In this document: positions 34,227 through 41,086 of the stretch, one piece after another
Layout of the letters: every line of letters begins with the position of its first letter
Numbering within the stretch: position 1 is the stretch's first letter
Origin: Candidatus Saccharibacteria bacterium 49-20
GTDB taxonomy: Bacteria > Patescibacteriota > Saccharimonadia > Saccharimonadales > Saccharimonadaceae
NCBI GenBank assembly: GCA_001897295.1
Contig: MKSN01000001.1
Coordinates: 327,892-391,891 of the forward strand
Length of the DNA: 64,000 nt
Reading direction: 5' to 3'
Made by a program: the position numbers and the translations under genes
The notes under the pieces: model-generated
Seen by the model: only the letters and a program-made list of their open reading frames with translations
The model's database searches: none
What the model was told of the DNA's origin: nothing

Positions 34227-35287
34227 CGTTCTGACGAGTACTTTGCCGCTTCCTGCGCATCGAGCACTTCGTCGACGAGCGCCCTTAAATAAGATCCGTC
34301 AGCTTCACCAGCGCCAAACCTATCCTTGAGGTTGATGGCCTTTCGGTAGTCCTTGTTATCAAGATACTTAGCACGCAGCACCTCATCCACTTCCCATGCA
34401 GTCACCGAGACGGGCGAAGCGATGTCAAACCGGTCATCGGCGAGCACTTGTGTAAGCGTCGTTGCAAGTACGTGTTCAGCGGGCACGATCGTGCGAGGTT
34501 GTCGCAATCCCTGGCTACGTTCGGCGACCGCTGGGTTATACTCTTTGATCTTATCGAGTCGCACGTCAAACGATGAACGTTCGTAAATACTACAGTCCTC
34601 ATCCATTTGTGCGTACTTATAGGTACGGGTCATTTTGAGGTGAGGAATGCTCTTTTTCGTACCGTCAGAATCAACAAAGTTAGTTTCCTCATACCCAATC
34701 ACTTCATAGACAGGTATAAGTTCAAGAAACTCGCCATTATGAATCACGACGCATTCATTAATTGCGTTGCGAAGCGCAGGCAAACCATCCACCTCGTCAT
34801 CGATAAATTTTCCAAAAGGAACACTCACGCAGCCAAGTTCGCGGGCCGCAAACTCAAAATATTTTCCAACCAAGTGAATTTCAGCTGGGTGCGCGTGACC
34901 AGTAAAGGTACGGTCTGCCATGTCGATCAGCTCATCGGGGCCCGACCGCAGATCGCGAACACCGCGAAGTTTGAAGCTTTCGAAGTTACGAATGCGACGA
35001 TGTTCTCGACGACTCATGTAGGTAAAGTGGATTGACTCGGCTAGCTCTGGCGGCATCCACTCTGGAAGATCCTCGTAAAATAAAGCGTCTTTTGCAGCCT
35101 CAACTTCAAGTTGCTGCGCACGCACATCGGCACGATACGCGTTAAGAGGGGTAGCGCCCCAGCCCATCGGCTCCCCGCGACGGAGTTTACGAATCGCTTC
35201 AAGGCGCACCTCATCTTCAAGTGAAAAAACAGGAACTTTTGGTTCCTGCAAATGAGCAAACTCCCCAAATTGTTGCACGTGGTCCAT
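34223..35287 (-). CDS. Uncharacterised protein
   Basis: A 354-residue soluble protein with no recognised domain. It is rich in charged residues and has repeated Tyr/Glu segments (EFLELIPVYEVIGYEETNFV near 185). No membrane segment or signal. A minus-strand TGA-TATAAT (35300-35295) lies exactly 7 nt before the ATG, so it is leaderless. It sits convergent to dcd but is not evidently part of nucleotide metabolism. Confidence 0.6.
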   Translation of the reverse strand: MDHVQQFGEFAHLQEPKVPVFSLEDEVRLEAIRKLRRGEPMGWGATPLNAYRADVRAQQLEVEAAKDALFYEDLPEWMPPELAESIHFTYMSRREHRRIRNFESFKLRGVRDLRSGPDELIDMADRTFTGHAHPAEIHLVGKYFEFAARELGCVSVPFGKFIDDEVDGLPALRNAINECVVIHNGEFLELIPVYEVIGYEETNFVDSDGTKKSIPHLKMTRTYKYAQMDEDCSIYERSSFDVRLDKIKEYNPAVAERSQGLRQPRTIVPAEHVLATTLTQVLADDRFDIASPVSVTAWEVDEVLRAKYLDNKDYRKAINLKDRFGAGEADGSYLRALVDEVLDAQEAAKYSSER

Positions 35288-35324
35288 TACTATAATTATA
35301 TCATAATATCTTTAAAAAGTCGAA

Positions 35325-35344
35325 GACCCCACCGAAGTGGGGTC
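35325..35344 (-). terminator. Terminator of the small GC-rich gene pair
   Basis: GACCCCAC-TTCG-GTGGGGTC, a perfect 8-bp stem; on the minus strand it is followed by TTCGACTTTTT. Confidence 0.75.
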
Positions 35345-35383
35345 ACAAAGGACAAGAGGAGGCAATCCATAAAACCGGCCACG

Positions 35384-35421
35384 CGGGCGGCCACACATCC
35401 CAGAAGGGAAGGGGCCGCCCG
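35384..35421 (-). repeat. GC-rich inverted repeat
   Basis: CGGGCGGCC (35384-35392) and GGCCGCCCG (35413-35421) form a 9-bp stem just after the stop of the 47-residue gene. Similar GC-rich hairpins follow other GC-rich genes here. Confidence 0.65.
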
Positions 35422-35426
35422 TGCAG

Positions 35427-35570
35427 TCAGGCGCGGGTGAGCAGATCGAGTTGATCCTCCTTGATCTGTTCGAGTGCTGTGCTCTCCAGCTCCGCCAGAC
35501 GACGCCGTTCAGACGAGAGGGTTGCGTTGAACCCTTCCTCAATCATGGCGTCGATTTCGTCTTTTGACAT
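35427..35570 (-). CDS. Small GC-rich ORF, 47 aa, unknown
   Basis: Encodes a charged, helical 47-residue peptide (MSKDEIDAMIEEGF...), with an RRRLAELESTALEQI heptad-like stretch that could form a coiled coil. Codons end strongly in G or C, unlike the flanking genes. AAGGGG lies 6-7 nt before the ATG. It follows the 58-residue gene by 16 nt and would share its mRNA. No similarity recognised. Confidence 0.55.
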   Translation of the reverse strand: MSKDEIDAMIEEGFNATLSSERRRLAELESTALEQIKEDQLDLLTRA

Positions 35571-35586
35571 GGTAGCCCCTTGCGCG

Positions 35587-35763
35587 TTAGTTGCTGTAGC
35601 GCGGGGGCTGCTTGGCGTGAGCCAGGGCCATCTCGACGTAGTTGGGCTGCGTCGAACGGGTGGGCTGCTCAGGCTCATCGCTGGGCTTGGACTTCAGCGA
35701 AGCGAGCGCGGCCACCCGGGTGTCGACGGGCTTGAGCGTGGTTTGCGACGTGGATGCCGTCAT
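35587..35763 (-). CDS. Small GC-rich ORF, 58 aa, unknown
   Basis: Encodes a 58-residue Pro/Ser/Thr-rich peptide starting MTASTSQTTLKPVDTRVAAL and ending HAKQPPRYSN. It looks mostly disordered. GC-ending codons dominate. The start is preceded by AGGAG. A minus-strand TATAAT at 35819-35814 gives a leader of about 45 nt. First gene of a two-gene unit with the 47-residue ORF, closed by two hairpins. Confidence 0.55.
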   Translation of the reverse strand: MTASTSQTTLKPVDTRVAALASLKSKPSDEPEQPTRSTQPNYVEMALAHAKQPPRYSN

Positions 35764-35813
35764 GGGTAAGTACTCCTGTCTCTAGGGCGCCCGAAGGTCG
35801 AACGCAATATCTT

Positions 35814-35819
35814 ATTATA
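35814..35819 (-). promoter_or_regulatory. -10 of the small GC-rich gene pair
   Basis: Minus-strand TATAAT in an AT-rich block. The promoter matches the resident consensus although the genes it drives are GC-rich. Confidence 0.55.
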
Positions 35820-35862
35820 AAGTATTTATGGCTAAAAAGCAAGTTAATCTGATATGCACATC

Positions 35863-35899
35863 AGGGGTGGTTGACAAAATCACCCCTTTTTAGTAAAAT
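35863..35899 (+). promoter_or_regulatory. rplJL promoter with overlapping palindrome
   Basis: TTGACA (35871-35876), 17-nt spacer, TAAAAT (35894-35899). AGGGGTG (35863-35869) and CACCCCT (35881-35887) flank the -35 as a perfect 7-bp inverted repeat followed by five T, so the site could be an operator or a small terminator. Confidence 0.6.
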
Positions 35900-35910
35900 T
35901 GAATTCGACA

Positions 35911-35957
35911 TACCAAAGACAGTGGCCGCAGAAATGCTTAATTTGCCACCGAGGAAA
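35911..35957 (+). promoter_or_regulatory. Ribosomal protein L10 leader-like RNA element
   Basis: CCAAAGACAGTGGC...GCCACCGAGG resembles the L10 leader known from Firmicutes and others: GTGGC (35922-35926) pairs with GCCAC (35945-35949), flanked by AAAGACA and CGAGG. It is expected to bind L10(L12) and to control rplJL. Confidence 0.7.
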
Positions 35958-35983
35958 TGAAAAATATACATTTTTCTAATTCT

Positions 35984-36060
35984 GAGTCTTTGGCAGTGCG
36001 AGGCCCAAAGACTCATTTTAATTTCTAAAGGATCCTACGGCTCTCGAGCTACACTGCCAA
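35984..36060 (+). promoter_or_regulatory. Attenuator downstream of L10 leader
   Basis: GAGTCTTTGG (35984-35993) pairs with CCAAAGACTC (36005-36014), followed by ATTTTAATTT as a terminator. TTTGGCAGTG (35989-35998) can instead pair with CACTGCCAA (36052-36060), a possible antiterminator. Confidence 0.55.
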
Positions 36061-36111
36061 TGTCGGCAACTTTACAATCAGGCCGAATAAACTAAAACCA
36101 AGGAGATTTTT

Positions 36112-36636
36112 ATGGCAATTAGTCGCGATAAAAAGAACGAATTGGTTGCTGAATTTACCGAGCTTCTCACGAACGCAAAAACAACTGCGTTTGCTAGCTA
36201 CCAAGGTATTACTGTGGCTCAACTCCAGACCCTCCGTGCGCAAGCGCGTGAGAATGGTGTTACCATCAAGGTCGTCAAGAACCGTTTGGTTCGCGTCGTC
36301 CTCGCCGGTATCGACACCTACAAGGACATCGACACATCTTCACTCAACGGCCAATTGCTGTACGCAATTAGCTCAGAAGATGAAGTAGCACCTGCTAAGG
36401 TACTTAGCGAATTTGCAAAGACACACGACGCTTTGGTTATTGCTGGTGGTCTTTCACTCGAAGGTGGACTCTTGTCTGCTGACGACGTAAAAGCACTCGC
36501 TGCACTCCCAAGCAAGTCTCAGCTCATTGCAGAGGTTATTGCTCAATTGCTTTCACCTGTTCACGACGTTACCAACGCGCTTTCGGGCAACTTGCACGCG
36601 CTTCTTGACGGTGTTGAAGCTAAGGCAACCAGTTAA
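36112..36636 (+). CDS. rplJ: 50S ribosomal protein L10
   Basis: Base of the L7/L12 stalk, 174 residues. Start AISRDKKNELVAEFTELL, the conserved AQLQTLRAQARENG and VVKNRLVR segments for 23S rRNA binding near 40-62, and a C-terminal helix that carries L12 dimers. Normal length. AAGGAG precedes the ATG. It has a leader of about 200 nt with an L10-type element. Cotranscribed with rplL. Confidence 0.95.
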   Translation: MAISRDKKNELVAEFTELLTNAKTTAFASYQGITVAQLQTLRAQARENGVTIKVVKNRLVRVVLAGIDTYKDIDTSSLNGQLLYAISSEDEVAPAKVLSEFAKTHDALVIAGGLSLEGGLLSADDVKALAALPSKSQLIAEVIAQLLSPVHDVTNALSGNLHALLDGVEAKATS

Positions 36637-36707
36637 TTTTTCGCCCGCCTAGGTGGGCAACCCCGATACGCAAGTATCACTATTAATAGAATTTGAAGGA
36701 GGCTATA

Positions 36708-37082
36708 ATGGCTGATCTAAAGAAATTTGCAGAGACCCTCGTTGGTCTTACTGTACTTGAAGTTAACGAACTCAAGACAATCCTCAAGGACGAATACGGC
36801 ATCGAGCCAGCTGCTGCTGCAGTTGCTGTTGCTGGTCCTGCTGCCGAAGCTGCACCTGCAGAAGACGCAAAGTCTGACTACACTATCGTTCTTAAGGACG
36901 CTGGTGCTCAAAAAGTAGCAGTTATCAAGGCTGTTAAGGACATTACTGGTCTTGGTCTTGGTGAAGCTAAGGCAATCGTTGACGGCGCACCTGCAACTGT
37001 TAAGGAAAAAGTTCCTACAGAAGAAGCAGAAGCTGCAAAGAAGACACTCGAAGAAGCTGGCGCAAGCGTAGAACTTCAGTAA
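36708..37082 (+). CDS. rplL: 50S ribosomal protein L7/L12
   Basis: Stalk protein that recruits translation GTPases, 124 residues. N-terminal dimerisation domain [20 protein letters not shown], Ala/Pro hinge near 38-58, C-terminal domain with [19 protein letters not shown] and the KxxxE features. The start at ATG 36708 is preceded by GGAGG; an in-frame ATG at 36693 overlaps that site. The terminator at 37115-37139 ends the operon. In most bacteria rpoBC follows; it does not here. Confidence 0.95.
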   Translation: MADLKKFAETLVGLTVLEVNELKTILKDEYGIEPAAAAVAVAGPAAEAAPAEDAKSDYTIVLKDAGAQKVAVIKAVKDITGLGLGEAKAIVDGAPATVKEKVPTEEAEAAKKTLEEAGASVELQ

Positions 37083-37114
37083 TTCAACCCATTCGGTCTG
37101 ATATGTATGCATTT

Positions 37115-37139
37115 ATACCCCTTTTACAGGGGTATTTTT
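37115..37139 (+). terminator. rplJL terminator
   Basis: ATACCCC-TTTTACA-GGGGTAT followed by T residues. Confidence 0.85.
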
Positions 37140-37163
37140 GTTGCATTAGATAATATTTTTCTG

Positions 37164-37169
37164 TATACT
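37164..37169 (+). promoter_or_regulatory. -10 of the GC-rich gene at 37207
   Basis: TATACT, start near 37177. An in-frame GTG at 37174 would be at or before +1, so the GTG at 37207 behind AAGGG is preferred. Confidence 0.55.
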
Positions 37170-37206
37170 GCAAGTGTCCTGTTGGAAACGAAAAGAAGGG
37201 AACTGC

Positions 37207-37764
37207 GTGTCCAAGTTTTCGAACTGGGTGATCCGAACCGTCACCAGGGATCACATGTACATCTGCGCCATCGATCGCAACGAGCGCTCGAGGCCCGCGT
37301 TCAAGGCCGGCACCCTCAAGGTGCACATGAGCGCAGGGGGCGAGCAGGAACTGGCCTTCGACGCGATGCTCAATCTCGACGCCGATGCAGTGCGCGAGAG
37401 TGACCCGATTCTGCTGGAAATGCTGACCGAGATGTGGCCGGCGTTCACCGAGGAGCGGGTGTTGCACCCGTTCAAGGACGGACTCAGCCTCTGCGACATC
37501 TCGCACATGCTGCGAAGTGAAACGCACGGCGTGAGTCTGCTCGAGTTCGGGCAGCTCAAGGGTTGGTGGCGCGTCGTGTACGACGAGCACATCGCCTGCG
37601 AGCACGCTGAGGTCGGGTCATGCCCGAGCTTCTGCACTGTCTACATCGACCGCGTCAATCAGCCACCGAAGCGCCCCAAGAAGAAGCGTGAGCGGCTCGC
37701 CGATCGCATCAAGATCAAGCTGCCCGAGCTCGCGCTCCCGAGGCCCGGCTTCGCGCTCGGCTGA
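37207..37764 (+). CDS. GC-rich orphan gene, 185 aa, unknown
   Basis: A 185-residue soluble protein with no family I recognise. Three Cys and many His lie in the middle (YICAIDRN, SLCDISHML, IACEHAEVGSCPSFC), suggesting metal binding but with no clean motif. The C-terminus is very basic (PPKRPKKKRERLADRIKIK), which could bind nucleic acid or membrane. Codons are almost all GC-ending, unlike rplL and yaaA on either side. GTG start with AAGGG. It has its own AT-rich promoter and GC-rich terminator. Confidence 0.65.
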   Translation: MSKFSNWVIRTVTRDHMYICAIDRNERSRPAFKAGTLKVHMSAGGEQELAFDAMLNLDADAVRESDPILLEMLTEMWPAFTEERVLHPFKDGLSLCDISHMLRSETHGVSLLEFGQLKGWWRVVYDEHIACEHAEVGSCPSFCTVYIDRVNQPPKRPKKKRERLADRIKIKLPELALPRPGFALG

Positions 37765-37786
37765 CATCTACAACTCAACAGGATCA

Positions 37787-37809
37787 GAGTGCCCCCGCGG
37801 CACTCTTTT
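37787..37809 (+). terminator. Terminator of the GC-rich gene
   Basis: GAGTGCC-CCCGC-GGCACTC followed by TTTT. Confidence 0.85.
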
Positions 37810-37860
37810 CCATTTTTACAACAGTCTTTCATTCTAACCTGTTAATTGTGTGGATAACGT

Positions 37861-38643
37861 TCAAATAAGTTTATTCAAGCGGACACTCAATCCAATACCC
37901 TTAAACTGTTGAGCCACAAATACCGGCTCGGTTTCTGTACTGAGGGTAGGTTCGTATGAATAGCCAATTTCATTGAATTCTAAAAGCTGTGCAGTCGACT
38001 CAATTCGATGCTGGATCATCCATTTTGCAAATGCACCACGTGCGATTTTGGCATGCACCGTGACAAAAGTTGGCTCGCCGGTCTTAGGACTTACAGTAAG
38101 AAACTTTGGCGATATCACCCGAGTAGCTTTCATATAGGGGAGTACTGCCTTCGTATACTCGACGGCCGAAAGGTTCACGATAGGGCGCTGTGCGGGAAGT
38201 AACTTTGCAATTGTATCTGACCAAAACTCATACAGATTCATACCTGGCAACTTGTAGCCCATTTCAAGTCGGTAGGGCTGAATGGTATCAAGCGCACGAA
38301 GTGCGCCGTAAAGACCAGACAGAATGACTAAGTGCTCGTTGGCGTATCGTCGATCGTCATCGCTTAAAGTCGTCGCTTGCAACCCCGAATAAATATCGCC
38401 CAGAAAAATATCTATTGCCGCAAGAGTTGGTGCGCTGTCGTGCCAAGAATGAATAAGTTCGTACGTTGTTTCAGCCATCTTGGGAGAGATTGCCATTACC
38501 TTTTGAAGCTCTTCACGAGACAAAGTTTTAAGAATTTCAGTAAGCTCACGTGCCTCATCCTCGAGCGCCGGTTTCTGTACATGCGTCGACGACTGCATGG
38601 GTTGGCGCATCGTCTTTGAAGAGTGGAGCAGAATAGTAAACAT
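37861..38643 (-). CDS. yaaA: YaaA/UPF0246 family protein
   Basis: A 260-residue member of the YaaA family, linked in E. coli to limiting free iron under peroxide stress and carrying a DNA-binding fold. Signatures: ILLHSSKTMR at the N-terminus (the family's SPAKT-like start), LSGLYGALRALDTIQPYRLEMG near 113 and the segment VNLSAVEYTKAV near 160. Length is typical. A minus-strand TATACT (38656-38651) lies exactly 7 nt before the ATG, so the mRNA is leaderless. Divergent from the BI-1 gene. Confidence 0.85.
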   Translation of the reverse strand: MFTILLHSSKTMRQPMQSSTHVQKPALEDEARELTEILKTLSREELQKVMAISPKMAETTYELIHSWHDSAPTLAAIDIFLGDIYSGLQATTLSDDDRRYANEHLVILSGLYGALRALDTIQPYRLEMGYKLPGMNLYEFWSDTIAKLLPAQRPIVNLSAVEYTKAVLPYMKATRVISPKFLTVSPKTGEPTFVTVHAKIARGAFAKWMIQHRIESTAQLLEFNEIGYSYEPTLSTETEPVFVAQQFKGIGLSVRLNKLI

Positions 38644-38669
38644 ACTATCTAGTATACGACCTGCGAGTG

Positions 38670-38675
38670 TATACT
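38670..38675 (+). promoter_or_regulatory. -10 of the BI-1 family gene
   Basis: TATACT, start near 38682, 23-nt leader carrying GAGAGGAG before ATG 38705. Confidence 0.6.
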
Positions 38676-38704
38676 TTGAGTAATAACCGAGAGAGGAGTG
38701 GTGT

Positions 38705-39436
38705 ATGAATCAATCATCTAACCCGGCTCTGTCCGACAAAGCGTTTGCACGTTTTGATGCCGCGGGCCAAGCAGAAATAATGACTGTCGGGGGAACCCTG
38801 GGTAAGGTCGGCCTTAGCCTTCTTGTGTTGATTGGCGCAGCTGCGTACGCCTGGACACTCTTTCCTCAATTCGGCGTGACAATTCCATGGTGGACGCTAT
38901 GGGTGGGCGGCATTGGCGCGGTCGTCGTCGGGTTCGTTGCCGTATTTAAGGCGAACTGGTTTACCGTACTCTTGTACTCCCTTCTTGAAGGTGCGTATAT
39001 CGGTATTATTTCGAGGTTGTTTGAAACCGCCTACGACGGTATCGTCACGCAGGCTATCCTTGCGACACTCGGCGTAACCGCGGCTGCGTACTTCTTGTAC
39101 GTGACGGGGCTCGTAAAAGTCACAAAAAAGTTCTACTCCGTGGTACTGATTGCGACTGTCGGTATCGCAATTTATCTATTGGCCGAGTTCATTATTTCGC
39201 TCTTTTCACCAGGCTTCCTGAATTTCGTCACAAGTGGCGTAGGGGGCATTATCATCGCGGCCATTATCGTGTTCATCGCAGCGCTTAACCTTTTCCTCGA
39301 CTTCAACACGATCGAAAAGGGTGTAGAGAATAAACTGTCTAAAAAGGCAGAGTGGTACGCGGCATTTGGCTTGATGGTCACACTCATCTGGCTCTACGTA
39401 TCAATCCTAAGGCTCCTCGGGGCGAGTCGAAGGTAG
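38705..39436 (+). CDS. Bax inhibitor-1/YccA family membrane protein
   Basis: A 243-residue protein with seven predicted membrane helices. The family features LLEGAYIGIISRLFE near 97 and the C-terminal LFLDFNTIEKGVENKLSKKAEWYAAFGLMVTLIW (acid residues of the presumed pH sensor) are visible. Family members are pH-dependent Ca2+ leak channels or modulators of FtsH. The gene is led by a Shine-Dalgarno site and followed after 6 nt by a small membrane protein gene. Confidence 0.86.
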   Translation: MNQSSNPALSDKAFARFDAAGQAEIMTVGGTLGKVGLSLLVLIGAAAYAWTLFPQFGVTIPWWTLWVGGIGAVVVGFVAVFKANWFTVLLYSLLEGAYIGIISRLFETAYDGIVTQAILATLGVTAAAYFLYVTGLVKVTKKFYSVVLIATVGIAIYLLAEFIISLFSPGFLNFVTSGVGGIIIAAIIVFIAALNLFLDFNTIEKGVENKLSKKAEWYAAFGLMVTLIWLYVSILRLLGASRR

Positions 39437-39442
39437 GCTAGG

Positions 39443-39658
39443 ATGAACCTCCTTACAATTATTGGTGGACTTGCGGTCATCGGCCTTTCAGTGTTTACGG
39501 GTTTTATCGCCATCACCCTCTTTATTCAGGGTGGACTCCTGTCGATCTTTGGCGGCGTTGCGCTTTCGATTGTAACGCTCATGATGCTCGTATTGGGCAT
39601 TGTACTCATAGGCATCGGCTGCGCTGGAATCGTGGCGCGTATCAGGAGTGGCAAATAG
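39443..39658 (+). CDS. Small two-helix membrane protein
   Basis: A 71-residue, almost entirely hydrophobic protein with two membrane helices (about 5-28 and 35-64) and a short basic tail (ARIRSGK). Function unknown. It starts 6 nt after the BI-1 gene stop, so it is probably translated from the same mRNA and may be an accessory subunit. Confidence 0.6.
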   Translation: MNLLTIIGGLAVIGLSVFTGFIAITLFIQGGLLSIFGGVALSIVTLMMLVLGIVLIGIGCAGIVARIRSGK

Positions 39659-39668
39659 CCGCGCTTGC

Positions 39669-39697
39669 TTGACATTTTATAACAGCGTTGCTATAAG
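39669..39697 (+). promoter_or_regulatory. Classical promoter
   Basis: TTGACA (39669-39674), 17-nt spacer ending TGC, TATAAG (39692-39697). Start near 39704, giving a 45-nt leader with AAGGA. Confidence 0.7.
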
Positions 39698-39748
39698 TAA
39701 AGCTAATATTACTTTCAAAACACATACCAGATAAGGAAATGCGAGACC

Positions 39749-40267
39749 ATGTCTGAACTACCGGAGAAACAAGCAAAACGTCTCCACGCTTTGATCCAAG
39801 AAGCAGAGACTAACCTTGCCGCAGCAAAAGAACTACTCATTAGTATCATCGGTGACGATGGTGCAGTTATTACGCCTAAGGGAAGTACAATCGACGAAGT
39901 TGGTGGTAAGGTAATCGAGGGCGTCTTTGATGGCCAAAAAATGGCCGGACCAGACGGCAAAGAATACCCAGTACCCGCTAACTACGCCAGTAAATCAAAG
40001 CTTGTCGAAGGAGACATCCTCAAGCTTACGATTGCAGACGACGGCAGCTTTATTTACAAGCAAATTGGTCCAGTCGATCGTACGCAGGTTATTGGTACAC
40101 TCGTCCAGCACGACGGTGCGTACTACGTGGAAGCAAATGGCCACGAATACCGCATTCTTCTTGCCAGCGTGACCTACTTCCGTATTAACGTAGGCGACCA
40201 AGTGACAATTATCGTTCCGACCGACAACCAACAGGCTACTTGGGCTGCGGTCGAAGCAGCGCTCTAG
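39749..40267 (+). CDS. Uncharacterised soluble protein
   Basis: A 172-residue protein. An N-terminal helix (KQAKRLHALIQEAETNLAAA) could be a coiled coil. The rest is beta-rich (KLTIADDGSFIYKQIGPVDR; DQVTIIVP), suggesting a small barrel. No known motif. It has one of the few near-consensus -35/-10 promoters in the window, which suggests strong expression. No signal peptide. Confidence 0.65.
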   Translation: MSELPEKQAKRLHALIQEAETNLAAAKELLISIIGDDGAVITPKGSTIDEVGGKVIEGVFDGQKMAGPDGKEYPVPANYASKSKLVEGDILKLTIADDGSFIYKQIGPVDRTQVIGTLVQHDGAYYVEANGHEYRILLASVTYFRINVGDQVTIIVPTDNQQATWAAVEAAL

Positions 40268-40287
40268 CGAAATTGCACAAATTATTG

Positions 40288-40322
40288 TAAAATAGCCGTG
40301 TCTCACATCCGTGGGGCACGTC
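40288..40322 (+). promoter_or_regulatory. -10 and leader hairpin of the helix-hairpin-helix gene
   Basis: TAAAAT (40288-40293), start near 40300. CGTGTC and GGCACG can pair (one G-U) just after it and are followed by TCCTTTTT, a terminator-like or attenuator-like structure about 35 nt before the start. Confidence 0.4.
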
Positions 40323-40354
40323 CTTTTTATCACCGACCCTCGAGAGGAGCCATC

Positions 40355-40885
40355 GTGGCCTCCACATCCGATTCATTCGAAGAAGTACCCGCCGAACGAA
40401 GGCGCGAGTTTCTGGACCTCCAGATCATCGACGCCGTGCTGGGCGAGCGTATCGCGAAGAAGCTGACCGATCAAGGTTTCAAGACGCTCGGCGACCTCGC
40501 CGTCGCAACCGAAGTCGAACTCCTGGCGATCAAAGGGTTCGGAACCGGAGCCCTGCTCAAGGTCTACACGGTCCTGGGCACCTTCGGCTTCTCCCTGCGA
40601 AGCGAGAAGGAAGAGCCGCTCAATGGCCTCGTGCGCCTCTTCAGGGGCATCGACTTCGTACCCGGCAAGCAGATGTTCCGCTGGGTCAGCGGCCTCGACG
40701 AAGCCAGCTTCACCTACCTGCGTGAGAAGAAGACGCTCGGCGCACTGTCACTCACAACGCGCGCCGAGTACCTGACCTGGCGTCGTCGCACCTTCCCGAA
40801 GCGCATGCGCGTCGCGGACGAGCAGGCGGAGCTCCTGGCTCAGGGTCTGGCCTATGCTGGCCTGACGTTCTCCGGTGAAGAATAG
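40355..40885 (+). CDS. GC-rich orphan gene with helix-hairpin-helix-like domain
   Basis: A 176-residue soluble protein. Residues about 31-70 (IAKKLTDQGFKTLGDLAVAT, LAIKGFGTGALLKVY) look like the helix-hairpin-helix domain of the RNA polymerase alpha C-terminus or of DNA-repair proteins, so nucleic-acid binding is plausible. The C-terminal half (RRRTFPKRMRVADEQAELL) is basic and unknown. GTG start with AGAGGAG. Codons are GC-ending, unlike both neighbours. It is followed by an 11-bp GC-rich inverted repeat. Confidence 0.65.
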   Translation: MASTSDSFEEVPAERRREFLDLQIIDAVLGERIAKKLTDQGFKTLGDLAVATEVELLAIKGFGTGALLKVYTVLGTFGFSLRSEKEEPLNGLVRLFRGIDFVPGKQMFRWVSGLDEASFTYLREKKTLGALSLTTRAEYLTWRRRTFPKRMRVADEQAELLAQGLAYAGLTFSGEE

Positions 40886-40890
40886 GGCGT

Positions 40891-40925
40891 TGCCGACCCG
40901 CCTCATCTACGAGCGCGGGTCGGCA
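40891..40925 (+). repeat. GC-rich 11-bp inverted repeat after the orphan gene
   Basis: TGCCGACCCGC (40891-40901) and GCGGGTCGGCA (40915-40925) form a perfect stem. No T tract follows, so it may be a terminator with weak tail or an mRNA-end stabiliser. Confidence 0.75.
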
Positions 40926-41086
40926 GCACACCTTTGCACAATGATATTATTCTTGCAAACCAACCATAAGCGTCGTATAGTAGCACTATCACGAAGGTGA
41001 AAATAAACAAAGTGTAAAAACTACGGCACATATCTAGGACGAATCGGTCTATACTTGTCGTAGGGTATAACAAAAAGGGGAATAAG

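Noticed and set aside
41010..41066. Possible SRP RNA upstream of dnaX (small CTACG...CGTAG hairpin)
   Set aside because: The SRP apical-loop signature (GGAAGG...AGCA) is absent and the hairpin is short.
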